NCBI GenBank assembly: GCA_900199595.1
Contig: FZRB01000002.1
Location: 93,880 to 157,879, forward strand
Origin: Lachnospiraceae bacterium
GTDB lineage: Bacteria > Bacillota > Clostridia > Lachnospirales > Lachnospiraceae
Direction: 5' to 3'
DNA length: 64,000 nucleotides
Both the position numbers and the translations under genes were made by a program. Below the pieces are notes generated by a model that searched no databases, had not been told where the DNA came from, and was given only the letters and a program-made list of their open reading frames with translations. This document shows positions 8,325 to 16,173 of the stretch, in pieces (within the stretch, counting starts at the first letter, position 1; each line of letters begins with the position of its first letter).

Positions 8325-9116
8325 TCAGGTCAATCGGTACAGCTTCTTCGCATTCTCATAGGTTGCTTCGGCAACCTCCTCAGGTGTTATCTCCTTAAGT
8401 CTCGCAATTTCCTCTATGACGTAGGTCAGATATCTTGAATCATTTCTTTCTCCTCGATGCGGTGATGGTGTGAGATAAGGCGAATCTGTTTCAAGAACTA
8501 TATGGTCCAGCGGAATTGACTTCACCGCCTGTTTAAGTTTCTTGGAGTTTTTAAATGTAACTACTCCTCCGATACCGAAGTAGAAATCCATCCTGAGAAA
8601 CTGCTCCGCCATTTCTGCAGAATACGAATAACAATGAACAACTCCTCCGATTTCCTCTGCATGAGCCTGCTTCATAAGCTCATAAGTATCCTGAGCAGCA
8701 TCACGGCTGTGTATCACAAGAGGAAGCTTAAGCTCTCTGGCCAGTTCCATCTGTCTTAAGAACCATTTATGCTGAAGTTCTCTGGCAGGTTCATCATAAT
8801 AATAATCAAGACCTATCTCGCCAATTGCCACTACTTTGTCACAGCTTTTTGCAAGACTCCTTAACTCTTCTATATCCTCATCCTTCATCTCATCGACATG
8901 ATGAGGAATAACACCTATAGTCGCATACATGTAATCATACTTCTTTGCGAACTGCACCGACTGTCTGGAGGTTTCCATGGTACAACCGATATTCGTTATA
9001 TGCTCTACATGAGCCGACATCCCAAGTTCTTCCCGTATCTTTCCATCAAGAAGTATATCTCTGTCCTCTTCAAATCTGTCATCATCATAATGTGCATGCG
9101 TGTCAAATATCTTCAT
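8325..9116 (-). CDS. tatD: TatD-family metal-dependent DNase
   Basis: 263-residue TIM-barrel hydrolase of the TatD family, 3'-5' deoxyribonuclease/D-aminoacyl-type metalloenzymes involved in DNA repair and fragmentation. The metal ligands are in place: FDTHAH near the N-terminus (HxH), the Glu in GEIGLDYYYD, His in IHSRDA, His in VVHCYS and the Asp in LETDSPYLTP. Length is standard. It is divergent from the aminotransferase cluster and upstream of tRNA-Gly. Substrate preference is not readable from sequence. Confidence 0.93.
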   Translation of the reverse strand: MKIFDTHAHYDDDRFEEDRDILLDGKIREELGMSAHVEHITNIGCTMETSRQSVQFAKKYDYMYATIGVIPHHVDEMKDEDIEELRSLAKSCDKVVAIGEIGLDYYYDEPARELQHKWFLRQMELARELKLPLVIHSRDAAQDTYELMKQAHAEEIGGVVHCYSYSAEMAEQFLRMDFYFGIGGVVTFKNSKKLKQAVKSIPLDHIVLETDSPYLTPSPHRGERNDSRYLTYVIEEIARLKEITPEEVAEATYENAKKLYRLT

Positions 9117-9207
9117 TTTTAATGTCCTTTTTTCTTATTATTTTTCATCATTGCAGTCCCACTATAACATATCAGTAACGAGGTGACAACGCCATCCCCA
9201 TTCGCCC

Positions 9208-9236
9208 TTGTATTATCAACCCAAATCGGCTATAAT
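9208..9236 (+). promoter_or_regulatory. Promoter of the aminotransferase-malQ-plsC cluster
   Basis: TTGTAT (9208-9213) and TATAAT (9231-9236) are 17 bases apart, 38 bases before the aminotransferase ATG. Confidence 0.65.
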
Positions 9237-9273
9237 TATGAAAGTTATGCAGTTAAATTGATTGGAGGAAAAT

Positions 9274-10479
9274 ATGGTAAACGAATTCTATAAAGAGATG
9301 ACCGGCAAAGAATCCGTCATCCGTCAGTTTTTTGATTTTGCAAGAGGCCGTGCCGCCGAGCTGGGACCGGACTCTGTATTCAACTTTTCTATAGGTAATC
9401 CGTCGGTTCCTGCACCGGAGAGTTTCAAGCAGGCACTGTTGGATATAGTTGAGAATGGTGATCCTGTAAAGCTTCACGGCTACAGCCCGACTCTGGGTCA
9501 GGATTCCACTAAGAAATGTATCGCCGATTCTCTGAACAGAAGATTCGGAATGAACTACGAGGCAAAGCATATCTTCCCTACCTCAGGTGCTGCAGGTGCT
9601 CTGGCTCATGCCATCAGATGTGTAGTTAAGGATGGAGATACTGTTCTTACATTTGCACCTTACTTTCCTGAGTATAATCCATACGTAAACGGAACCGGTG
9701 CTTCACTCAAAGTAGTTCCTGCTGACTACGATACATTTCAGATTAATTTTGAAGAATTTGAAAAGATGCTGGATGAAAATGTGGCAGCTGTTTTAATCAA
9801 CTCACCTAACAATCCATCCGGTATAGTTTATACAACTGAAACCATCGAGAAACTTGCCGCTATTCTTACTGCAAAGCAGGATGAATATGGTCATGAGATA
9901 TTCCTCATCACAGATGAGCCTTATCGTGAGATAGTTTTCAGCGGAGTGGATGCTCCATTCCCATCAAAATTCTATGACAACTCCATATGCTGCTACTCCT
10001 TCAGTAAATCCATCTCACTTCCCGGTGAGCGTATCGGATATATGGCTGTAAACCCTGCAGCAAAGGATGCTGACCTTTTAGTTCCTATGGCAGGTCAGGT
10101 ATCCAGATTCACAGGTCATAACTGTCCAACTGCTCTTATGCAGTTTGCTATAGAAAGAGTTATTGATGAAACCAGTGATCTCAGCATATATGAGAAAAAT
10201 GCAGAGCTTCTTTATAATGAGCTCACCAGAATAGGCTATAAGATAGTTAAACCTATGGGTACATTTTATATGATGCCAAGAGTTCCTGATAAAAACAGCA
10301 GCTCTGATGGACTGAGAGATGCAAATGAGTGGTGCTGGAAGGCAGCAAAAGAGCTTGGACTTATCACAGTACCGGGAGACAGCTTCCAGTGTCCGGGACA
10401 TTTCAGAATATCCTACTGTGTTCCTACGGAAATGATTGAGAAATCGATTCCGCTTTTCGAAAAGGCGTTTGAATTTTAA
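9274..10479 (+). CDS. PLP-dependent class I/II aminotransferase
   Basis: 401-residue fold-type I aminotransferase close to the aspartate/aromatic aminotransferase group. Signature parts are SGAAGAL (PLP phosphate region), NNPSGIVY, ITDEPYREI (Asp and Tyr contacting the pyridine ring), the Schiff-base lysine in CYSFSKSISLPGERIGY and a C-terminal FRISYC with the substrate carboxylate-binding Arg. The ATG at 9274 is chosen because ggagg lies 6 bases upstream; an in-frame TTG at 9262 overlaps that ribosome site. It opens a plus-strand cluster with malQ and plsC; there is no clear pathway link, so the amino acid substrate remains open. Confidence 0.9.
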   Translation: MVNEFYKEMTGKESVIRQFFDFARGRAAELGPDSVFNFSIGNPSVPAPESFKQALLDIVENGDPVKLHGYSPTLGQDSTKKCIADSLNRRFGMNYEAKHIFPTSGAAGALAHAIRCVVKDGDTVLTFAPYFPEYNPYVNGTGASLKVVPADYDTFQINFEEFEKMLDENVAAVLINSPNNPSGIVYTTETIEKLAAILTAKQDEYGHEIFLITDEPYREIVFSGVDAPFPSKFYDNSICCYSFSKSISLPGERIGYMAVNPAAKDADLLVPMAGQVSRFTGHNCPTALMQFAIERVIDETSDLSIYEKNAELLYNELTRIGYKIVKPMGTFYMMPRVPDKNSSSDGLRDANEWCWKAAKELGLITVPGDSFQCPGHFRISYCVPTEMIEKSIPLFEKAFEF

Positions 10480-10532
10480 GGCAGTTAAAAGTATTTATGC
10501 TGGGGAGCATATAATTGGAGGAAAATTATTAA

Positions 10533-12074
10533 ATGGATATTGATATTACAGCTAGTGTAGACATGGGGCCGGAGAGACTTGCCGGCATACTTATTCACCC
10601 CACTTCCTTTCCCGGACCTTATGGTATAGGAGATCTCGGAAAAGGCGCTTACGATTTTATAGACTTTATGGCAAAATCAGGCATGAAGGCCTGGCAGGTG
10701 CTTCCTCTGGGACATACAGGCTTTGGCGATTCACCCTATCAGCCATTTTCATCCTTCGCAGGACAACCTCTCATCATAAGTGTAGATCATCTGAGACAGT
10801 TGAATCTTCTTTATGATGAAGACTTTAACGAGATGCCTCAGTGGAATCCTGAGGACATTGAATACGGAGATGTAATAGAGTTTAAAACAGGGCTCTTTAA
10901 AAAGGCTTATGAACGCTTTTTAGATGACAGCATTCATGACAAGTTCTCTTCTGACGAAGAGCTTATGAAATCATTTGAAAGATTTAAGGAAACCGGCTGG
11001 CTTAAAGATTATGCTCTCTTCATGGCAGGAAAAGACTACCATAAGGGTGCCCCCTGGTATATGTGGGAGGATGATTTAAAGAATCCTACTGCTGCTCAGA
11101 GAAAGAAATGGGAAGATAAGCTTGCAAAGGAAATCGGCTACTACGAATTCCTTCAGTTCCTCTTCGACTATGAGTGGATGAAGCTTAAGAAATATGCTAA
11201 CGATAAGGGAATAAAAATAATAGGCGATATTCCTATCTTTGTAGCCTGGGACAGTGCTGATGTCTGGGTCAACAAAAAACTTTTTGATCTTGATACAAAG
11301 GGCTATCCAAAGAATGTTGCCGGAGTACCACCTGATTATTTTTCTGCTACCGGACAGTTGTGGGGTAATCCTCTCTACAAATGGACTGAGCATAAGAAGA
11401 CCGGCTATGAATGGTGGTTCGCACGTATCAGACATCAGCTTACACTGACAGACTATCTGAGAATAGACCATTTCCGTGGTTTTGATAAATACTGGGCAGT
11501 ACCATATGGCGAGAAAACAGCCATTAACGGTAAATGGATGAAAGCTCCAGGCGAGAATTTCTTTACCATGCTTGAGTCAACACTCGGATATCATATGCCG
11601 ATAATAGCCGAAGACCTTGGTGAGATTGACAAGTCTGTAGTTGAACTTAGAGATAAATTCGGTTTCCCGGGAATGAAGATACTTCAGTTTGCATTTGAAA
11701 ATCCAAACGAGAATAACTTCCTTCCTCATAACCATGTACGTAACTGTGTATGCTATACCGGCACACACGATAATGATACTACTCTCGGCTGGTACAAGAA
11801 CTGTTTTGAGCAGTCTAGAGACAAGCTGAGACGCTACTTCAGTACCGATGCCAGCGATATATGCTGGGTTATGATCCGTGCATGCTTTGGTTCCGTAGCT
11901 ACAATGGCTATAGTACCTATGCAGGACGTCTTAGAACTTGATTCCTGGGCAAGATTCAACACCCCGGGTATCGGTGAAGGCAACTGGTCCTGGAGATATA
12001 AGCAGGAAGCATTAACTGAACACCTGTCAAAGAGACTATATGAAACGGCAGCTATGTATGGCAGAAAGATTTAA
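10533..12074 (+). CDS. malQ: 4-alpha-glucanotransferase (GH77, amylomaltase)
   Basis: 513-residue GH77 enzyme that transfers maltooligosyl units between alpha-1,4-glucans, used in maltodextrin and glycogen metabolism. Visible family blocks are LIHPTSFPGPYGIGDLG and WQVLPLGHTG near the N-terminus, YGDIPIF-type GDIPIFVAWDSADVW, the nucleophile region RIDHFRGFD, the acid/base region IIAEDLGEID, and YTGTHDNDT with the third catalytic Asp. The ribosome site ggagg lies 12 bases before the ATG. With glgB at 34-36 kb it points to intracellular glycogen-like storage. It is followed after 11 bases by plsC. Confidence 0.96.
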   Translation: MDIDITASVDMGPERLAGILIHPTSFPGPYGIGDLGKGAYDFIDFMAKSGMKAWQVLPLGHTGFGDSPYQPFSSFAGQPLIISVDHLRQLNLLYDEDFNEMPQWNPEDIEYGDVIEFKTGLFKKAYERFLDDSIHDKFSSDEELMKSFERFKETGWLKDYALFMAGKDYHKGAPWYMWEDDLKNPTAAQRKKWEDKLAKEIGYYEFLQFLFDYEWMKLKKYANDKGIKIIGDIPIFVAWDSADVWVNKKLFDLDTKGYPKNVAGVPPDYFSATGQLWGNPLYKWTEHKKTGYEWWFARIRHQLTLTDYLRIDHFRGFDKYWAVPYGEKTAINGKWMKAPGENFFTMLESTLGYHMPIIAEDLGEIDKSVVELRDKFGFPGMKILQFAFENPNENNFLPHNHVRNCVCYTGTHDNDTTLGWYKNCFEQSRDKLRRYFSTDASDICWVMIRACFGSVATMAIVPMQDVLELDSWARFNTPGIGEGNWSWRYKQEALTEHLSKRLYETAAMYGRKI

Positions 12075-12085
12075 GGAGAAGCGTA

Positions 12086-12814
12086 ATGGTAAGACTTATT
12101 ATCACAGCTATTTATGTATTTCTGGCGGTTATCGTATGCCTTCCATATCATCTGTACCTCTGGATATTATCCAAAAAGGACAAATATAAGAGCTGGTACA
12201 AGAGTTGGAGACTGGTCAGAGGATTCTTTAAAAGTGTACTGTGGCTGGCCGGAACCAAAATCGAAGCAAGTGGTCTTGAACACTTAAGCGAGGTTCCCGA
12301 TGATAAAGGTATACTTTTTATTGGAAATCACAGAAGCTATTTTGATATCCTCGTACTCCAGACTCTGGTTGACAGACCTCTGGGATTTATAGCAAAAAAA
12401 GAATTCAAAAAGGTTCCCCTGTTCAGCTGGTGGGTTGCTGACATAGGAAGCCTGTTCCTTGACAGAAAGAACATCCGCGCAGGACTTGAGACCATCAATC
12501 TTGGAACAGAATATATGAAGCAGGGACTGTCCCTCGGTTTATATCCCGAAGGCACACGTAATCACTCTTCTGAAATGCTTCCGTTCAAAACCGGTGGTTA
12601 CAGAATGGCTGAAAAATCAGGCAGCCCAATGGTTCTTGTTGCTATGACAGGAACAGATGATATCTTCGAAAATAATAAGCCGATAGCATTAAAGAGAGCC
12701 AGGGTAAAGGTCGTTTTCGATAAAGCGGTTTATCCTCATGAGCTTGAAAACAAAGAACGTAAAGAATTCTATGGCAGCATCCCGGCAAAGATCCAGGAAA
12801 TGCTCAGCGAATAG
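12086..12814 (+). CDS. plsC: 1-acyl-sn-glycerol-3-phosphate acyltransferase
   Basis: 242-residue PlsC-type membrane acyltransferase that makes phosphatidic acid from lysophosphatidic acid and acyl-ACP. An N-terminal hydrophobic segment (IITAIYVFLAVIVCLPYHLYLWIL) anchors it. The catalytic HX4D box is NHRSYFD, followed by FIAKKEF, and the glycerophosphate-binding motif is YPEGTRNH. Length is normal. It begins 11 bases after malQ with aaggagaa as ribosome site, so it is co-transcribed although functionally unrelated. Confidence 0.93.
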   Translation: MVRLIITAIYVFLAVIVCLPYHLYLWILSKKDKYKSWYKSWRLVRGFFKSVLWLAGTKIEASGLEHLSEVPDDKGILFIGNHRSYFDILVLQTLVDRPLGFIAKKEFKKVPLFSWWVADIGSLFLDRKNIRAGLETINLGTEYMKQGLSLGLYPEGTRNHSSEMLPFKTGGYRMAEKSGSPMVLVAMTGTDDIFENNKPIALKRARVKVVFDKAVYPHELENKERKEFYGSIPAKIQEMLSE

Positions 12815-12863
12815 AAAAATGTTACAGTAAAGTTTCAAATTACGATTAATAGGAGAAAAACAA

Positions 12864-13460
12864 ATGATATTACTTGCTAAAGGAGCAATAATACTGATTA
12901 TTGTTACTGTGATTCTGATCGGTGTTCTGATTGCACTTTATTTCTGGGGCAACAAGCTTCAGGAAAAACAGCTTGAACAGAGAGAACAGATAAATGCAGC
13001 TTCACAGCCTGCAACACTTTTTATAATTGATAAGAAAATAATGCCAATGAAGGATGCCAATCTGCCAAAACAGGTTATGGATCAGGCACCAAAGCGTTAC
13101 CGCAAGGCAAAACTTCCTATTGTAAAGGCAAAGGTTGGTCCTCAGATAATGACTCTTATCTGCGATGAAAGTATATATGATGACGTTCCACAGCACGGCG
13201 AGGTAAAAGCTATGCTTAGCGGAATATATATCACAAGCGTACGTACTCTTCATAAGGGCACAAAGAAGATACAGCAGCAACAGGCCGAAAATGCTCCGAA
13301 GCGTAAGAAAACCTTCCGTGAAAAACTTCTTAAAAAGCAGTCTGATTATCAGAAACAGCTTGATTATGAGATTGCAACAAAGAAATCCAAGGAAGAGATC
13401 AAGAAGCAGAAGGCTGAAGAAAAGAAGAAACGTGACCGCGAGAAAAAGATTACGGTATAA
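12864..13460 (+). CDS. Conserved membrane-anchored protein of unknown function
   Basis: 198 residues. A single transmembrane helix at about 7-28 (IILIIVTVILIGVLIALYFW) is followed by a compact cytoplasmic domain with VGPQIMTLICDES and HGEVKAMLSGIYITSVR, and then a long lysine/glutamate-rich helix (about 140-198) that probably forms a coiled coil or binds nucleic acid or membrane phosphate. I recall similar single-helix proteins in many Clostridia but no known function. aggag precedes the ATG, and it lies between plsC and a CPBP protease in the same transcript, suggesting an envelope role. Confidence 0.75.
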   Translation: MILLAKGAIILIIVTVILIGVLIALYFWGNKLQEKQLEQREQINAASQPATLFIIDKKIMPMKDANLPKQVMDQAPKRYRKAKLPIVKAKVGPQIMTLICDESIYDDVPQHGEVKAMLSGIYITSVRTLHKGTKKIQQQQAENAPKRKKTFREKLLKKQSDYQKQLDYEIATKKSKEEIKKQKAEEKKKRDREKKITV

Positions 13461-13466
13461 TCCAGA

Positions 13467-14267
13467 ATGAAGCTTAAGAATCTTATATTAGCAGTATTTG
13501 TTTTGTTTACTGCACTTTTTATATCAATAATAGCCTATTTTGCTGCATTTACACTTACGGTACTTACCGGAGGTGTAAATGTAGCTAGTCCGGGCACAGC
13601 GACTGTCAATCAGGGGATATTTAATCTGCTCAGATATATCCTCTCTTTTATTGTGTTCGTAATCTGGTATAAACGAATAAAAGAAGAAAACCTTATTAAC
13701 GAAAACACCAAAGCTAATCTAAAAAGTGCTTTTCATCCTCTTCGTCTTATCCTACTGATCATTCTCGGTTTTTCCATTCAGATATTTACCGAAGGTGTTC
13801 TTTTCCTTCTCAGCAAGCTTTTCCCCAATACCATGGAAAGCTACAATACCATGATGAATGAAATGTTAGGTGAAAGCACCGTACTTTTTATAATAACAGC
13901 TGTTTTCATGGCACCCGTTATAGAGGAACTCGTTTTCAGAGGACTTATTCTTCATTACTGCAGTGGTTTTATGGCAGCTAACCTGATTCAGGCCCTGCTA
14001 TTCGGTCTATATCACGGAAATGTAATCCAGGGGATCTACGCATTTATATTTGGTCTCCTCTTAGGTTTTATTGCAATAAAAACAGACTCCCTTATCATCG
14101 GAATGCTTCTGCATATGATAATAAATGGAAGTCTGTATATCGTCCCTCGGGAATTATTTAAAGGTTCTGTAGGATTGGATGTAATAATATTAGTTTCGTT
14201 TGTTGTTATGGTGATATCTTATATTATACTTCTGAAAAGTATACCCAAGAATAAACCTCAGAACTGA
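13467..14267 (+). CDS. CPBP-family intramembrane metalloprotease
   Basis: 266-residue polytopic membrane protein of the CAAX protease/bacteriocin-processing (CPBP, Abi) family. The diagnostic motifs are EELVFRG (EExxxR, zinc site), FGLYHGN (second motif with His) and HMIINGS (third). About eight hydrophobic segments cover the chain. These enzymes cleave within or near the membrane and may act in peptide processing, immunity to bacteriocins or signalling; the target is unknown. It starts 6 bases after the preceding gene and ends 4 bases from the convergent ddl, with no clear terminator between them. Confidence 0.87.
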   Translation: MKLKNLILAVFVLFTALFISIIAYFAAFTLTVLTGGVNVASPGTATVNQGIFNLLRYILSFIVFVIWYKRIKEENLINENTKANLKSAFHPLRLILLIILGFSIQIFTEGVLFLLSKLFPNTMESYNTMMNEMLGESTVLFIITAVFMAPVIEELVFRGLILHYCSGFMAANLIQALLFGLYHGNVIQGIYAFIFGLLLGFIAIKTDSLIIGMLLHMIINGSLYIVPRELFKGSVGLDVIILVSFVVMVISYIILLKSIPKNKPQN

Positions 14268-14271
14268 TGCA

Positions 14272-15387
14272 CTAGTAATTATGACGCTCGCAAGCCATCT
14301 CTATAAGCCTCTCCACATACTCACCCATGCTGTGTCCTGCACGTTCCATAAGCATAGGATACATACTTATGGAGGTATGTCCGGGGATAGCATTTATCTC
14401 ATTAAACACAACCCTGTCAGTATCATTTTCAAGGAAGAAGTCAACTCTTGCAAATCCAAAGCAGTCACATGCCCTGTATATCTTGACAGCCTTTTCTCTT
14501 ATCTCCTCCAGCTTACCCTCAGGGAGCTCAGGATCAAGAATTGTTTTTGAATCAGCATTATTGTATTTGGCATCAAAATCATAGAACTCTGCTGCAGCTA
14601 CTATCTCGCCAACGCCTGTAGCAAATGCATTATCGCCATATCCGAATACTGCACATTCTATCTCTCTTCCCTTTATGGATTCCTCAACCAGAATCTTACT
14701 GTCATGTTCTGCAGCCAGCTTCAGGCCTTCTATCAGTTCTTCTCTGTTATGAGCCTTTGTAATACCCATAGAAGAGCCTGCACATGACGGCTTTACAAAT
14801 ACAGGATACTGTCTTTCTTTTTCTATTCTTTTTACTGTTTCATCTATATGATCATCGGATGTTTCATACGAACGTACTCCGACATATCTTGCCTGAACAA
14901 CTCCGACATCATCTGCGATAACCTTTGTGAAAAACTTATCCATTGTTACGGCAGAAGACAGATGTCCGCATCCAACATAAGGGATATGCGCCATCTCGAA
15001 AAGCCCCTGAATAGTTCCATCCTCTCCAAAGAGACCGTGAAGAACCGGAAATACCACATCAAGCTTTCTTGTCTCAAAGCTGCTTTCTCTTCTGATTATC
15101 AGATTATGAGAAGAATCCGGTGATATGATTGCTCTCGGAAGCTTTTCCAAAGCCTTATCTCTGCTCTCCTTATCAGGCGCTTCAACCACAGTTTTCTCCC
15201 AGCCTCTGTCAGCTATATGCTCCGGGTCCTCAACAAGAAGCCAATGTCCGTCTTTCGTAATACCTATATAGGTAATTTCGTACTTATTCTTATCAAGTAC
15301 GCCTGCTACAGTTTTGGCCGAAACGCAGGACACATCATGTTCGCTGGACTGACCGCCAAATATAAGTGCTAACTTTATTTTTTTCAT
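14272..15387 (-). CDS. ddl: D-alanine--D-alanine ligase
   Basis: 371-residue ATP-grasp ligase that makes the D-Ala-D-Ala dipeptide for peptidoglycan. The N-terminus has the FGGQSSEHDVSC motif, the middle has VFPVLHGLFGEDGTIQG and KPSCAGSSMGITKA (ATP-binding lysine and serine loop), and the C-terminus has ARVDFF and FNEINAIPGHTSISMYP (metal and D-Ala2 site). Length is typical. It is the last gene of recD2-comF-ddl, starting 3 bases after comF. No vanH/vanX-like neighbours are present, so a glycopeptide-resistance role is not indicated. Confidence 0.95.
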   Translation of the reverse strand: MKKIKLALIFGGQSSEHDVSCVSAKTVAGVLDKNKYEITYIGITKDGHWLLVEDPEHIADRGWEKTVVEAPDKESRDKALEKLPRAIISPDSSHNLIIRRESSFETRKLDVVFPVLHGLFGEDGTIQGLFEMAHIPYVGCGHLSSAVTMDKFFTKVIADDVGVVQARYVGVRSYETSDDHIDETVKRIEKERQYPVFVKPSCAGSSMGITKAHNREELIEGLKLAAEHDSKILVEESIKGREIECAVFGYGDNAFATGVGEIVAAAEFYDFDAKYNNADSKTILDPELPEGKLEEIREKAVKIYRACDCFGFARVDFFLENDTDRVVFNEINAIPGHTSISMYPMLMERAGHSMGEYVERLIEMACERHNY

Positions 15388-15390
15388 TTT

Positions 15391-16170
15391 TTAAACCTTT
15401 CCTATTGCTACGCTTGTATAATATACATTTACTATAATCATTTCCGACGGCATGTCAACCGTTTTTCCCATACTCTTTAATACATGTGAACAGGCCTCAA
15501 TCGTTGCTCCCGTCGTATATATATCATCCACCAGAAGAATATTAATAACCATTCCGAAATCCAAAGAACCATTTAAATCTTTCAAACCTCTCATAAAGGC
15601 ACATTTTTCATTCAGGACAAATGCGTTCTTCAGATTACGTTCTCTGGCATCCGGACTCAGCTCCTTCTGAGGCGAAGTTTTTTCACTTCTGATGATAAGA
15701 TCTGGTACAACCTGAATTCCCAGTTTATTCCCTACAGCTTCTGCAACCAGTTCAACCTGATTATATCCTCTTTTAAGATATTTCTTCTTATGAATAGGAA
15801 CCGGAACCAGAAGATTAATTCCAAGATTCTTAAATCTCTTGCCAAATCGCTGTACTATCTCTTCGCCATAAAACAGAGCATATTCCTGTCTGTCTGAATA
15901 TTTAAACATGGCTATACTGTCACTTACCGGCGGTATATAATTAAACACCGGAAAGCCCTGGATATAATCCCTCTTTCTTCTGGAACAGTCCAGGCAGAAC
16001 TCCACCTCCGGCGAAGCTATCTCTTTTCCGCATTTATAACAGCGGGGTTCCTTAACATATGGTCGAAGCGGTCTGCAGCTGTCACATATATATCCCCCGG
16101 AAGGTGTTACCACTTTGTCACATAATGCACAGCGGGGAGGAAATACAATATCCTTGATAACACTTTTCAC
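15391..16170 (-). CDS. comF: ComF-family phosphoribosyltransferase-like protein
   Basis: 259-residue ComF/GntX-type protein: an N-terminal double zinc finger (CALC...CDSC and CYKC...CLDC pairs within residues 14-66) and a C-terminal type I phosphoribosyltransferase fold with the PRPP loop ILLVDDIYTTGAT. In competent Firmicutes ComF aids uptake or handling of transforming single-stranded DNA. The start is a GTG at 16170 preceded by ggagg 8 bases upstream inside the end of recD2. Partnering with recD2 fits a DNA-processing role, although no competence machinery is seen nearby. Confidence 0.9.
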   Translation of the reverse strand: MKSVIKDIVFPPRCALCDKVVTPSGGYICDSCRPLRPYVKEPRCYKCGKEIASPEVEFCLDCSRRKRDYIQGFPVFNYIPPVSDSIAMFKYSDRQEYALFYGEEIVQRFGKRFKNLGINLLVPVPIHKKKYLKRGYNQVELVAEAVGNKLGIQVVPDLIIRSEKTSPQKELSPDARERNLKNAFVLNEKCAFMRGLKDLNGSLDFGMVINILLVDDIYTTGATIEACSHVLKSMGKTVDMPSEMIIVNVYYTSVAIGKV

Positions 16171-16173
16171 AGA

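Noticed and set aside
14272..15387. Vancomycin-type D-Ala-D-Lac ligase
   Set aside because: No vanH, vanX or two-component genes nearby, and motifs match housekeeping ddl.
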